Shown: positions 1-9,790, counted from the first letter of the stretch. The stretch is DNA of 64,000 nucleotides from Flavobacterium luteolum (GCF_027111275.1 NZ_CP114286.1:4512501-4576500); one strand, 5' to 3'. The notes: generated by a model from the letters alone, not told the origin. Translations and numbers: made by a program.

Positions 1-170
1 ACTTCCGTCAGGAACAACAGTCCTTGAATTAAATCGAATTCTGCAGCTTTAACTTGTAATCTTTTTATAGCATCGAGAATGAATTCGGTATCTTTTTAAA
101 CAAGAATTTTTGCTAATTAGAGGTTTTAGACGAATTTGCCTTACCTTTATACCTTTACCACGCCAAAGAA
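1..170. other. left edge, upstream of hybrid kinase; no certain gene
   Basis: On the minus strand a frame of 31 codons is open from base 95 to the left edge and reads like a coding stretch (Lys-Asp-Thr-Glu-Phe-Ile-Leu-Asp...). An in-frame stop lies at 96-98, and no ATG, GTG or TTG follows within the first codons. It could be a decayed or unusually started gene running off the window, or chance. Nothing firm can be called here. The rest should hold the promoter of the hybrid kinase, but no clear TAnnTTTG box was found. Confidence 0.2.
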
Positions 171-2156
171 ATGAACAAAGATTACCCAATTCCAGAAAAC
201 GAACTACAACGTTTAGCTGCCCTTAAACGTTATAATATACTTGACACGCTTCCAGACAATGCTTTTGACGATGCTACAAAGCTTGTTTCTTATATCTGTG
301 GCGTACCAATTGCCCATATTTCTTTTATCGATGAAGACAGACAATGGTTTAAATCGGAGATTGGAATTGGAGTTTCTGAAGTGCCAAGAGAAATAACTTT
401 CTGCAATTACACTATTTTAGATACAGAAATTGTAGAAATCAATGATACCCATGTCAATGAAAGATTTAAAGACGATCCCAATGTTACTGGAGGTTTCAAT
501 GTGAGATTTTATGCTGGTGTACCGCTTACAACGCCAGATGGCTATAATATAGGAACATTATGCGCTATTGATCACGAAGTTAAAGAATTGAATGAAAATC
601 AGCGTAATGCACTTTCTATTATAGCGAAACACGTAATCGCACAGCTGGAATTAGGCACAAAAAACAGTCAATTATATACACAGAGAAAAATTGCCGAGCG
701 TGCCGTTTTGGCGAGAGATAGTTTTTTGGCCAATATGAGCCACGAAATTAGAACTCCGTTAAACGCTATTATCGGATTCACAGATTTGCTTGCGCAAACC
801 GAACTCGACGATACACAGCGCGATTATATTGGAAGTGTACAGATTGCAGGCGAAAATTTGCTTCTGATTGTAAATGATATTCTAGATCTTTCAAAAATTG
901 AATCTGGAAATTTACCTATCGAATCTGAACCATTTAATCTGAAGAAAACACTTAAACATGTTTATAGTTTACTCAAAGTAAAAGCACAGAAAGACGTTGA
1001 GTTTAATCTTTTTCTTGATGCCGAATTGCCAGATTTGGTTGTTGGCGATCAAGGAAGATTAAATCAGATCTTGGTAAACCTTATAGGTAATGCGCTTAAG
1101 TTTACAAATGAAGGAGAAGTAACCGTTTCGGTAAAGAAAATAGAGGAAACGGAAGATGGCTATTCGTTTAAGTTTTCTATAAAAGATACCGGAATCGGAA
1201 TCCCAAAAGATAAACTCGAAACTATTTTTGAACGTTTTACGCAAGGCGAAGAAAGTACGACACGAACATTTGGCGGTACCGGACTCGGACTGAATATTGT
1301 AAAACAATTAGTAGAACTTCAGAAAGGAGAAGTTCACGTAAAAAGTACTCTAAATCGCGGTTCGGAGTTTTTCTTTACCCTTTCATACAAAAAATCAAAC
1401 TTTGAGGAAACAACGGTAAAAACAGTTTCTAAAAACGATTTAGGAAATCTTAAAATATTGCTTTGCGAAGACAATGTTCTAAACCAAAAGCTTGCAAAAA
1501 GCGTAATTAATAATTTTGGTTTCGATTTGGATATTGCACAAAATGGTGAAGAGGGTATTGAGCTTTTGTCTCAAAATGAATATGATTTGGTTTTAATGGA
1601 TTTGCAGATGCCTGTAAAAGATGGCTACCAAACCACAGAATACATCAGGAATGAAATGAATTCCAGCATACCAATTATTGCCATGACAGCACATTCTTTG
1701 GTAGGAGAGCAGGAGCGATGCTACAAAGTGGGAATGAATGCTTATGTACCAAAGCCTTTTAAACAGTCGATACTTTTAAAAGCCATAAAAACGGTAATGA
1801 CACCAGACAGTGATGCACATCATAAAAGAATTATCGATATGTCTTTTTTGGATGAAATGTCTGGGGGCGATCCCGAATTTAGGGAAGATATGATAGGTCT
1901 TTTTATTGAAAAAATTCCAAGTCAATCGGCACAGTTAGAAGAAGCTTTTAAAAACACCGATTACGACAGCGTAAAAAAACTGGCTCATAATATGAAATCA
2001 AGCATGGATATTTTTATGCTGCAAGATTTAAGCAATTGTTTGTCGATTATCGAAGAAGAAGCGTCATCTGGCGAGTTTACTTCCGAAACATTAGATAAAG
2101 TGAATATTTTTCACTGTGGAATCGAAGAAGTCGTTAAAATTTTGAAAGAGCTATGA
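171..2156 (+). CDS. GAF-domain hybrid sensor histidine kinase with REC and Hpt
   Basis: Cytoplasmic hybrid kinase of 661 residues. Order: GAF-like sensor (about 20-160), HisKA with the H-box around His191 (NMSHEIRTPLNAIIGF), HATPase with N, G1 (DTGIGIP) and G2 (GGTGLGLNIV) boxes, receiver domain with Asp477 in LMDLQMP, and a C-terminal Hpt domain with His606 (AHNMKSS). No membrane segment is visible, so the signal is probably intracellular. The modules allow a His-Asp-His phosphorelay. A REC-only protein, the obvious phosphate acceptor, starts 77 bp downstream, followed by surface-polysaccharide-type genes. What the GAF domain senses cannot be read from the sequence. Confidence 0.93.
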   Translation: MNKDYPIPENELQRLAALKRYNILDTLPDNAFDDATKLVSYICGVPIAHISFIDEDRQWFKSEIGIGVSEVPREITFCNYTILDTEIVEINDTHVNERFKDDPNVTGGFNVRFYAGVPLTTPDGYNIGTLCAIDHEVKELNENQRNALSIIAKHVIAQLELGTKNSQLYTQRKIAERAVLARDSFLANMSHEIRTPLNAIIGFTDLLAQTELDDTQRDYIGSVQIAGENLLLIVNDILDLSKIESGNLPIESEPFNLKKTLKHVYSLLKVKAQKDVEFNLFLDAELPDLVVGDQGRLNQILVNLIGNALKFTNEGEVTVSVKKIEETEDGYSFKFSIKDTGIGIPKDKLETIFERFTQGEESTTRTFGGTGLGLNIVKQLVELQKGEVHVKSTLNRGSEFFFTLSYKKSNFEETTVKTVSKNDLGNLKILLCEDNVLNQKLAKSVINNFGFDLDIAQNGEEGIELLSQNEYDLVLMDLQMPVKDGYQTTEYIRNEMNSSIPIIAMTAHSLVGEQERCYKVGMNAYVPKPFKQSILLKAIKTVMTPDSDAHHKRIIDMSFLDEMSGGDPEFREDMIGLFIEKIPSQSAQLEEAFKNTDYDSVKKLAHNMKSSMDIFMLQDLSNCLSIIEEEASSGEFTSETLDKVNIFHCGIEEVVKILKEL

Positions 2157-2196
2157 TATAAAAGAAATATGCAGTAGCTTTATAATAAAGATGTTA

Positions 2197-2204
2197 TAAT
2201 TTTG
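2197..2204 (+). promoter_or_regulatory. candidate -7 box (TAATTTTG) before REC protein
   Basis: Matches the Bacteroidota sigma-A -7 consensus TAnnTTTG, 30 bp before the ATG of the REC protein. The -33 TTTG is not clear. It suggests the operon can also start here, independently of the hybrid kinase. Confidence 0.4.
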
Positions 2205-2233
2205 AATATCCCCCAGATAAAAAAATAATAAAA

Positions 2234-2599
2234 ATGAGAATTATTGTAGCCGAAGATAATGATATCCTACGCAAATCGTTATCTTTTTTCTTAGTGTCTA
2301 AAGGATTTAGTGTTGACCAGTTTTCTGACGGAAAAGAGGCGCTTGAAGCGATCGAAAAGGAAAACTATGATTTAATATTGACAGATATAAATATGCCGGG
2401 TGTGAGCGGAATGGAAATTACGCAACACGTTCGAGAGAACCTTAAATCTGATATTCCCGTAATTATATTGACTTCTTCGGGTGTCGAGCAAACCGAGCTT
2501 GATTCTTTTGATATTGGAGCAAACGAATTTATTGCTAAACCAGTAAGTCCGGCAGTACTTTTAGTGAGAATTAATAAATTACTAAAAAACCGAATCTGA
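2234..2599 (+). CDS. single-domain response regulator (REC)
   Basis: A receiver domain alone (121 aa): acidic pocket near Glu7-Asp8, phospho-acceptor Asp51 (LTDINMPG), Thr/Ser switch in ILTSS and Lys in AKPVSP. There is no output domain, so it must act through protein contact or as a phosphate shuttle, for example for the Hpt of the kinase upstream. Its stop codon overlaps the next ATG by one base (TGATG), so it is translationally coupled to the outer-membrane protein gene. Confidence 0.93.
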   Translation: MRIIVAEDNDILRKSLSFFLVSKGFSVDQFSDGKEALEAIEKENYDLILTDINMPGVSGMEITQHVRENLKSDIPVIILTSSGVEQTELDSFDIGANEFIAKPVSPAVLLVRINKLLKNRI

Positions 2600-3813
2600 T
2601 GAAGTTTATTTATTATTCTATTTTCCTGCTTTTTATTTCCTCAGCTGCAATTGCGCAAGAAATCAATGTAGACGAAGCTTTGGCCAATGTAAAGCGCGAA
2701 GTCGAAAAAGAAAATTTTGATAAAGCCTTATCTATTATTGAGCCTCTGCGTGCCAAATATCCTGAAAATGAAGATATTCAGACTTACGCAGGACGTATTT
2801 ACAGCTGGAAAAAAGAATATAAAACTGCCATAAAAATTTTGTCTCCAATGGCAGACAGAAATAATCCTAATCCTGAAGCTTTGCAAGCACTTATAAATGT
2901 TTATTTCTGGACAGAAGATTATGAAAAATGTATTTTGTATTGTGATAAATATTTGGCTATTGATCCAAAATCTATCGATGTTTTAAAGATTAAAGCCACT
3001 TGTCTGGAAAAATTAAACCGCGATCAGGAAGCTTTAGATTTAATCGAAAAAGCATCTTATATTGATAATAGTACCCAAGCTTTTAGTGGAATACGCACAC
3101 TTATTGGACGTAAAGCAAAAAATACAGTTTCGGCTTCCTATTTAAATATCTCGACTTCAGATCCTGGACAGCAGCCATTTCATTATGGGTATGTTGAGTA
3201 TTCGCATAAATTCAGCAAATCGGCAATCGTAGGAAGAGCCAATATTGGAAATATTGGCAATGAAACCCAAATGTTATTTGAAACCGATTTCTATCAGACT
3301 TTTTCAAACAAAAGCTACCTGTATGCAAATGCTGGCGTATCAACAGGAGAAACAATATTTCCTGTAGCCAAAGCAGGTTTAGAATATTATTTTAAGCCAC
3401 AGAAAAAGTTCGATTTTTCGCTTGGAGGACGATTCATGCATTTTGATACAGACGATATTACGTTGCTAACAGGGCAAGTTGCGTATAATGCTGGAGTTTA
3501 CAGTTTTGCGTACAGACCTTATTACGATATTTCAAACGAATTGTTTTCCCATGTTTTGAGCGTTCAGCGAGTAAATGAAGAAAAAGAACGCCTTATAAGA
3601 TTAGAATTGCAGTATGGAAATGTTCCTTATCTCTATTTATACAATAATTTTACGCAGCCTCTAAAAGCGTATCGTGTTGGAATTCAGTATCAGCATCGTT
3701 TTGGCGATTCGTTTTTTGTACGTCCAATTTTTCTTTACGAATATGAAGAATATATTCCAGGAGAATATAGAAACAAGTTTAATGTGCAGTTAATTGTAAC
3801 GAAACGTTTTTAA
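2599..3813 (+). CDS. TPR plus beta-barrel outer-membrane protein (YaiO-like)
   Basis: 404 aa. Signal peptide 1-19 ending SSAAIAQ, TPR-like helical repeats at about 20-165 (ANVKREVEKENFDKAL and later copies), then a YaiO-type beta-barrel at about 175-404 with alternating aromatic strands and a C-terminal Phe (VTKRF) as in proteins inserted by BAM. The layout, periplasmic TPR followed by barrel, is like that of PgaA-type exopolysaccharide export porins. The HEAT and family-2 glycosyltransferase genes that follow make export of a secreted polysaccharide the likely role. That role is inferred from architecture and context only. Confidence 0.85.
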   Translation: MKFIYYSIFLLFISSAAIAQEINVDEALANVKREVEKENFDKALSIIEPLRAKYPENEDIQTYAGRIYSWKKEYKTAIKILSPMADRNNPNPEALQALINVYFWTEDYEKCILYCDKYLAIDPKSIDVLKIKATCLEKLNRDQEALDLIEKASYIDNSTQAFSGIRTLIGRKAKNTVSASYLNISTSDPGQQPFHYGYVEYSHKFSKSAIVGRANIGNIGNETQMLFETDFYQTFSNKSYLYANAGVSTGETIFPVAKAGLEYYFKPQKKFDFSLGGRFMHFDTDDITLLTGQVAYNAGVYSFAYRPYYDISNELFSHVLSVQRVNEEKERLIRLELQYGNVPYLYLYNNFTQPLKAYRVGIQYQHRFGDSFFVRPIFLYEYEEYIPGEYRNKFNVQLIVTKRF

Positions 3814-3814
3814 T

Positions 3815-4636
3815 ATGATAGAAATCTGGAATCTATATAAAAACAGTCAATGGGAAGTGCCTTTTCTTACCTTTTCTATTTATCTGTTCGTTGCGGCCTC
3901 ACTTTTTCTGTATCTTGTTATTGTGGCCAGCAGAAACAGTAAAATTAAAAAGGAACGCCTTACTAAAGAATACAGTTTTATAATAGACAAAGTAATGGCG
4001 GCTGTTATTTTTGAGGATACTCTCTTTGCTGAAGTAAAAAAAGACAAAAATTTTCTAGTGCTTTTTGATACTGCTTTTTTCAGAGAAGTTTTAACCGAAT
4101 CGATTATAAACCTCCATAAAAATTACGAAGGCATTTATGCTCAGAAGCTAGAAGAGTTTTATAAAGATTCTGGATTGATAAAAGATTCATACAAAAAGCT
4201 CAAAAGCTTGAAATGGGAAGTGAAATGTAAAGGAATTACAGAGCTGGCAGAGTTTAATATCAAAGAAGCATTTGATCAGATTATTGTTTATTCTAAAGCT
4301 AGAAAGAAAACATTAAAAATTGTTGCACTCAATGCGGCGATAAAACTAGAAGGAACAGAAAGCGTAAAATATTTGGTAGAACATTCAGATCCTATAGACG
4401 ATTGGATGCAACTGAATATTATTGGAGCTTTTAAAAAACATGATATTGGCGATACAGAAGGAATCGAACATTTATTAGAATCGCAAAATACAACGGTAAT
4501 TACGCTTGGTTTAAAACTTATAAAAGAACTTAAACTAACACAGAAGCTTCCTTATGTGGCTCAGTTGGCAGAACATACTTCAAGCAATGTAATTAAATAC
4601 AAGGCGCAGAATCTTTTGCAGACATTAACGCTATAA
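3815..4636 (+). CDS. membrane-anchored HEAT-repeat protein
   Basis: 273 aa with one N-terminal membrane segment at about 20-40, then a helical region with HEAT-like repeats in the C-terminal half (AALNAAIKLEGTESVKYLVE and similar). The start lies one base after the stop of the barrel protein, and the gene is followed 11 bp on by the glycosyltransferase. It has no catalytic motif. A scaffold linking the inner-membrane synthase to regulators or to the periplasmic TPR domain is plausible but unproven. Confidence 0.75.
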   Translation: MIEIWNLYKNSQWEVPFLTFSIYLFVAASLFLYLVIVASRNSKIKKERLTKEYSFIIDKVMAAVIFEDTLFAEVKKDKNFLVLFDTAFFREVLTESIINLHKNYEGIYAQKLEEFYKDSGLIKDSYKKLKSLKWEVKCKGITELAEFNIKEAFDQIIVYSKARKKTLKIVALNAAIKLEGTESVKYLVEHSDPIDDWMQLNIIGAFKKHDIGDTEGIEHLLESQNTTVITLGLKLIKELKLTQKLPYVAQLAEHTSSNVIKYKAQNLLQTLTL

Positions 4637-4647
4637 TTGAACAAGAA

Positions 4648-6078
4648 ATGACTTTTTTTAATTCTGAAATAATGTGGTTTTTGGAGATTTATATACTCCT
4701 TATTCTCGGTTACGCCATGCTTATTATGTCTTCTTATCTAATCTTGGCTTATCTTTCTACAAAAGAGCTAAGGAATTATCTTAAGAGAAATAGTTTTGTC
4801 GATTATGATGTTTTATTGACCAGCGAATTTGCTCCACAACTTTCACTAATTGCTCCGGCTTACAATGAAGGTCTTACGATTGAAGAGAATGTAAAATCGC
4901 TGCTTTCGCTGAATTACAATAATTATCAGGTTATTGTCGTCAATGATGGAAGCAAGGACAATTCGATGGAAATACTGATCAAAACATACGATCTTGTGTT
5001 AAACGATTTGGAATTTCATCCGAAAATTGAAACCAAAAAAATCAGAGGAATCTATACTTCAAGAAATGCGGCTTTCAAAAAACTGATTGTCGTTGATAAA
5101 GAAAATGGAGGTAAAGCAGATGCTTTAAACGTCGGACTTAATATTGCGCAAAATCCGTACGTGGTTTGTATTGATGTCGATTGTATCTTAGATAAAGACT
5201 CACTTTTAAAACTGGCAAAGCCATTTTTAGAATCGTACGGAAAACGTATTATTGCAACGGGAGGTGTAGTTAGAATTGCCAACCAATGTGTTATTAAAAA
5301 CGGACGTTTGGTCGAAGTAAATGTTCCAGATGTAATGCTATCGAGAATTCAGGTTTTAGAATATCTTAGAGCTTTTCTATTAGGAAGAATGGCCTGGGGA
5401 AAACTAGATGGATTACTGCTTATTAGCGGTGCTTTTGGAGCTTTTGATAAAGAAATAGCCATACTTTCTGGCGGTTACAGTACCAAAACGGTGGGAGAAG
5501 ATATGGAACTCATTGTAAGAATGCGCCGTTATATGATGGATAATAAACTGCCTTATTCAGTAAGTTATATTCCAGATCCGCTTTGTTGGACAGAAGCGCC
5601 AGAAGATTTCAAAATATTCAAAAAACAACGCTCTCGTTGGATGCGAGGAACTATAGAAACGTTAAGTTTTCATCGCGGAATGTTCTTAAATCCGAAATAC
5701 AAACTACTCGGAATGTTAAGTGTGCCCTATTGGACTTTGTTTGAATTTCTGGCTCCTGCCATAGAATTTATTGGTTTGGTCATCACTGCAGTGTTTATAA
5801 TATTTGGTATTTTAAATTGGCATTTTTTCTTTTTACTGCTGCTTTTTGTGTATACCTTTGCAGTGTTCTTTTCGGTGATTGCTTTATACAGCGAAGAAAA
5901 AACCTATCATAAATATCCAAAACAAGTTGATTTTTTTAAGTTGCTAATGGCCGCTTTTATAGAACCGTTTTACTTTCATCCGCTTACGGTTTATGCCGCT
6001 TTAATTGGATATAAAGAAAAAATTATGGGAACCAAAGGTTGGGGCGAAATGACCAGAAAAGGATTTACCAAGAAATAA
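4648..6078 (+). CDS. family 2 processive glycosyltransferase (PgaC/BcsA-like)
   Basis: 476-aa inner-membrane synthase. N-terminal membrane segment (about 10-35), GT-A domain with NDGS (99-102), DVD metal-binding motif (176-178), GED catalytic base (283-285) and QRSRW (327-331), then at least two or three membrane helices near 350-450. The D, DxD, ED and QxxRW set is complete, as in processive beta-glycan synthases such as PgaC (poly-N-acetylglucosamine) or hyaluronan/cellulose synthases. No PilZ domain is seen. The sugar cannot be told from sequence. The adjacent TPR-barrel gene suggests the polymer is exported. Confidence 0.92.
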   Translation: MTFFNSEIMWFLEIYILLILGYAMLIMSSYLILAYLSTKELRNYLKRNSFVDYDVLLTSEFAPQLSLIAPAYNEGLTIEENVKSLLSLNYNNYQVIVVNDGSKDNSMEILIKTYDLVLNDLEFHPKIETKKIRGIYTSRNAAFKKLIVVDKENGGKADALNVGLNIAQNPYVVCIDVDCILDKDSLLKLAKPFLESYGKRIIATGGVVRIANQCVIKNGRLVEVNVPDVMLSRIQVLEYLRAFLLGRMAWGKLDGLLLISGAFGAFDKEIAILSGGYSTKTVGEDMELIVRMRRYMMDNKLPYSVSYIPDPLCWTEAPEDFKIFKKQRSRWMRGTIETLSFHRGMFLNPKYKLLGMLSVPYWTLFEFLAPAIEFIGLVITAVFIIFGILNWHFFFLLLLFVYTFAVFFSVIALYSEEKTYHKYPKQVDFFKLLMAAFIEPFYFHPLTVYAALIGYKEKIMGTKGWGEMTRKGFTKK

Positions 6079-6083
6079 CGAAG

Positions 6084-6713
6084 ATGACAAAGAAAATCTT
6101 AATAGTAGATGATCATTTGGTAGTGCGAAATGGAGTTGCCATGATTTTGGAGCGACAATTTGAAGATGTTGCCATTTCGAATGCCGAAAATTTCTTTGAA
6201 GCGATTACACTTTTAAAAAATCTTCCTTTTGACTTGGTAGTTTTAGATATTAATATTCCAGGTGGAAAAAATACCGATATGATAACCGACATTAGAGCCA
6301 TTCAGCCCGATGTAAAAATATTGGTTTTCTCTGCTCACGAAGAAGAACAATACGCTTTAAAATACCTTTCTTCTGGCGCCAACGGTTATGTCGACAAATT
6401 GTGCAGCGAAGAAAAAATCATGTTTGCCATTACTTCAATTTTTGAATCTGGAACTTATATTTCGTCTGAATTAGTTAGCAAATTGGTCAATATTCAGACT
6501 AGCAAAAAGACATTAAATCCGTTGGAAGGTTTGTCTAAAAGAGAACTTCAAATAACAGATCTGTTGGTTCAGGGAAATGGCAATTTAGAAATTTCAAACA
6601 AACTCAATATTCACATGTCAACTGTGAGTACCTACAAAGCAAGGGTTTTTGAGAAATTAAAGGTCAATAATTTGGTAGAGCTTATCAACTTTTATAAAAC
6701 GTTTAAGAGTTAG
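6084..6713 (+). CDS. NarL/LuxR-type response regulator
   Basis: 209 aa from the ATG at 6084, five bases after the glycosyltransferase stop; an in-frame ATG at 6039 lies inside that gene and is less likely. REC domain with acceptor Asp55 (VVLDINIPGG) and Lys in the usual place, then a LuxR-type helix-turn-helix (LSKRELQITDLLVQGNGN..ISNKLNIHMSTVSTYKARVFEKL). It is the last gene of the operon, overlaps the 3' end of the convergent propeller kinase by 4 bp, and is a likely partner of that kinase or of the hybrid kinase at the operon start. Confidence 0.93.
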   Translation: MTKKILIVDDHLVVRNGVAMILERQFEDVAISNAENFFEAITLLKNLPFDLVVLDINIPGGKNTDMITDIRAIQPDVKILVFSAHEEEQYALKYLSSGANGYVDKLCSEEKIMFAITSIFESGTYISSELVSKLVNIQTSKKTLNPLEGLSKRELQITDLLVQGNGNLEISNKLNIHMSTVSTYKARVFEKLKVNNLVELINFYKTFKS

Positions 6714-9700
6714 TTATACTCAACCATAATCTCGATCGTAGTTCCTTTATCTAGGTCGCTGATAATGTTAATATTTCCTTCAATAAGAATAAGAAGCTCA
6801 ATAATCATGTGGAGTCCTAGATGATAATTTTTTGAAATCGGATTTTTATAAAAATTGTGATAATAATCAATAAGTTCTTTACTCATTCCTTTTCCATTAT
6901 CGATTATTTTTAAGTTTAAAATGTTATTATGAGTAGTGCATAATAGCGCAATTCTTCCGTTTTTGGTATTTTTTATGGCATTATCAATTAAATTATGAAT
7001 AATGATCGAAAGTGCTTTTTTGTTTGTTTTCACAAATAAAGCCTTAGGCACATTATTGATAATGATATTGTTTTCGGCTTCTGCAATCTTTTCAAAAATC
7101 TGAATACTTTCTTCGATAAGTTCATATAAAGAATAACATTCATCTTCTAATTTTTTTCCTTCAATAAAAATAGAAGAATATTTGATAAGATTTTCAACAT
7201 ACTCATACAGTTGGGAAGTTGATGTCTGTAAAGTGCCTAATTGCTGTTTGAGTTTTTGGTCTTCTTGTATGGTACTGTTTTCAAAAAGATGTTTTATAGA
7301 AGAAGACAAGAATTTTAGCGGACTTTTGATATCATGGCTCATACTTTTAACCAACATTTCATGCTGTTTAATTTCTTGTTTTAAGTTGTTTTCTGCTTTT
7401 TCTAGCTTTTTAACGGTAGAAGCTAATTTTTTTGTTTTTTTAGCAATTACTTCTTCCAGCTGTCTTCTTTTCATTCTTTGGTAATACAATCGTATATGCC
7501 AAAGTGAAATTACAAAACCAGCACTAAGGAAACAGCAAAGAACAGTAAACCAGATGGTCTGATAAAATTTTGCTGGCACAACAAGAATCACAGTTTTGTA
7601 AGCATAATTGGCATCAAAACCAGATAAACTCCTAAAGGTAAGCGTATAATTTCCAGGAGGCAGCGTTGTAAAAGAGATTGATTTATCGGCTTTCAATCGT
7701 TCCCAGCGATCACTGCCAATTTTGTCCATTTTTGCTTCGATGGTCAGGTTTTTAGGATTGCCGTAATAAGGATACGAAACCAGAAAACTGACCCTTTGAA
7801 AATTATTTTTTAAGATGATAGTATCTTTTGGTGAAAGTATTCTCTGGTCTAAAACTACCCGGTCAATAAAAAGATCTTTGGTAGGCAATAAAGGAGAAAC
7901 TTTGTCGGGATTAAAAAACACGATACCATTCATGGATGGAAAAACAATATCATTATTTTTTAGAAAATTTCCGCATGGCTGACAACCGCCGTTAAACTCG
8001 TTAATCAAGAAACCATCCGATTTATTGTATTGATGGTAGTATATTACTGCATTTTTATTTTTAGAATATTGTATCAGTGCTTTCCTAGAAACCTGAAAAA
8101 GTCCTTTGTTGGTTGATATCCAGAAAAAGCCATTCTTATCCTCAATGATGCAGTGCGCACTATTAAGTGAGTATTCTTCGTCTGTTGGGAAAGAATGTAA
8201 AACATGATCGGAATAGAGATAAAAACCTTTTTCGTATGTGGTAAGCCAGATTTTCTGCTGGCTATCTATAAGAACACTTCTAATGTTTAATTTTTCAGTA
8301 TTTTTTTCAAAATGTATTTTTTTTGTTTTTAGATTGTATTGAAACAAGCCTTGATCTCCAGCCAAATAAAGAACATCTTTTTGTTGGAGAATATAGTTGA
8401 TGTTCTTTTTGAAAACAACTTTTAAAGTTGCCGTTCCGTTTTTTATAGCATATAATTTGGGTTTATGAAATTCATCTATACCCATAGAAACCCAGATAGT
8501 ATTGCTGTTATCCTTGAATATTGTTTTCGGATTTTGATTAAAACGATAACTGAGATATTTTTTGTATCCCGAATTTTTTAGATAACAAAGCACATTTAAA
8601 CCTCGGCTGATCCATATATTTCTTTCATAATCAAGAGCAATATTCAGACGCTCTTCCAAAAAAACACTTTTAGGAAAAGAAATACTGTCAATAACTTTTT
8701 TACTGCTAATGATAAGTCCTTCAGAAGTAATGACTGTACTGTCACTAAAAGCTTGTGCGGCATAATACACTTCGGCTCTTCCTGTATTTTTGGTTATCGA
8801 TTTAAAAGCAGGAAAAGAAATGATGCACAATCCATTTGTACTGCTTCCCAAATACAATTTCTTATTTTTCTGATCGAAATAAACCGCAATAATATTGCTG
8901 GTTTCAAAATCTTTGTATTCTACAATTAATTGTGCTGTTAACTCACCATTTTGATTTTTTAGCTGATATATTTTATTTTTTAAGCAAAGAAAAATTTGCC
9001 CAGTAGTAATATTCCAAAATAGCTTACGATTGTTTATTGATGCTGATATATTTAACTTTCCAGACGATGTGCCTTTTTGTGAGAAGCAATGATAATTACC
9101 ATTTTCTGTAAGGTAAAAGAGAGAATTATTGAGAGCAAAGAAATTAAAAACATTATCGTTTTTAAAAGGAGTTTTAGAAATGCTTTTCATTTTTGAATCG
9201 CATAATTCAATCCTTTCATTATCTATAAAAAATGTATTTCCAGTAGATAATTTGATATAGTATGGTTCATGCTTATTGATAGTGTAGTTTGAAGGAAGAC
9301 CATCGTGAAAAAAGAAACGTTTGCCGTTTCGGATTAAACTAGAATTGGGAGCATTTTTTTTGAGTATGTGGATTTTGGCATTTCTGATAAAGGCAAGCTC
9401 TTGTTTACTCTCATTATAACTTGTAAGACTGTCTTTTTCGATACTACCAAAAATATCTGTAAAACGAGTATGTTGTAAAGAAGTGTTGGACGAATTGAAA
9501 GCAAGAAAATTATTTCCGTCATAACGAACAATGCCATTTTCAGTTGTCATCCATATAAAATTGTGTTTGCCTTGAACTATTGCTTTTATGCTATTCTGCT
9601 GCAGTTCGTTATTATCCGCAGTGTACCATCTGGCCGTGTAGTTTTGTTGGCAGACCATTTTGGTTGTAAGGAGCAATAGCAAAAAACAACAATAACGAAA

Positions 9701-9727
9701 GGTAACAAAAAACGTTATTTTGGACAT
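6710..9727 (-). CDS. two-component regulator propeller sensor kinase
   Basis: 1005 aa. Signal peptide, then a periplasmic sensor of repeated propeller blades (GKHNFIWMTTENGIVRYDGN and several QQKIWLTTYEKGF-type copies), a Y_Y_Y domain near 690-760 (PPGNYTLTFRSL), one membrane helix near 770, a coiled coil, and HisKA with SMSHDIKSPLKF followed by HATPase (DNGKGMS). Unlike the hybrid one-protein systems of Bacteroidota it has no receiver or AraC output, so it needs a partner; the NarL-type regulator whose gene ends against it is the obvious candidate. The gene is divergent from the NAD(P)-binding protein gene. Confidence 0.9.
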   Translation of the reverse strand: MSKITFFVTFRYCCFLLLLLTTKMVCQQNYTARWYTADNNELQQNSIKAIVQGKHNFIWMTTENGIVRYDGNNFLAFNSSNTSLQHTRFTDIFGSIEKDSLTSYNESKQELAFIRNAKIHILKKNAPNSSLIRNGKRFFFHDGLPSNYTINKHEPYYIKLSTGNTFFIDNERIELCDSKMKSISKTPFKNDNVFNFFALNNSLFYLTENGNYHCFSQKGTSSGKLNISASINNRKLFWNITTGQIFLCLKNKIYQLKNQNGELTAQLIVEYKDFETSNIIAVYFDQKNKKLYLGSSTNGLCIISFPAFKSITKNTGRAEVYYAAQAFSDSTVITSEGLIISSKKVIDSISFPKSVFLEERLNIALDYERNIWISRGLNVLCYLKNSGYKKYLSYRFNQNPKTIFKDNSNTIWVSMGIDEFHKPKLYAIKNGTATLKVVFKKNINYILQQKDVLYLAGDQGLFQYNLKTKKIHFEKNTEKLNIRSVLIDSQQKIWLTTYEKGFYLYSDHVLHSFPTDEEYSLNSAHCIIEDKNGFFWISTNKGLFQVSRKALIQYSKNKNAVIYYHQYNKSDGFLINEFNGGCQPCGNFLKNNDIVFPSMNGIVFFNPDKVSPLLPTKDLFIDRVVLDQRILSPKDTIILKNNFQRVSFLVSYPYYGNPKNLTIEAKMDKIGSDRWERLKADKSISFTTLPPGNYTLTFRSLSGFDANYAYKTVILVVPAKFYQTIWFTVLCCFLSAGFVISLWHIRLYYQRMKRRQLEEVIAKKTKKLASTVKKLEKAENNLKQEIKQHEMLVKSMSHDIKSPLKFLSSSIKHLFENSTIQEDQKLKQQLGTLQTSTSQLYEYVENLIKYSSIFIEGKKLEDECYSLYELIEESIQIFEKIAEAENNIIINNVPKALFVKTNKKALSIIIHNLIDNAIKNTKNGRIALLCTTHNNILNLKIIDNGKGMSKELIDYYHNFYKNPISKNYHLGLHMIIELLILIEGNINIISDLDKGTTIEIMVEYN

Positions 9728-9790
9728 CTGACTAGTTTTATACGATACAAAGTTAAAGAAACATAAAGCACAAATTGTTCTTTGTAGTTT

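Noticed and set aside
6039..6083. Earlier start of the NarL regulator
   Set aside because: The 15 extra residues lie inside the glycosyltransferase gene and precede a normal MTKKILIVDDH start.
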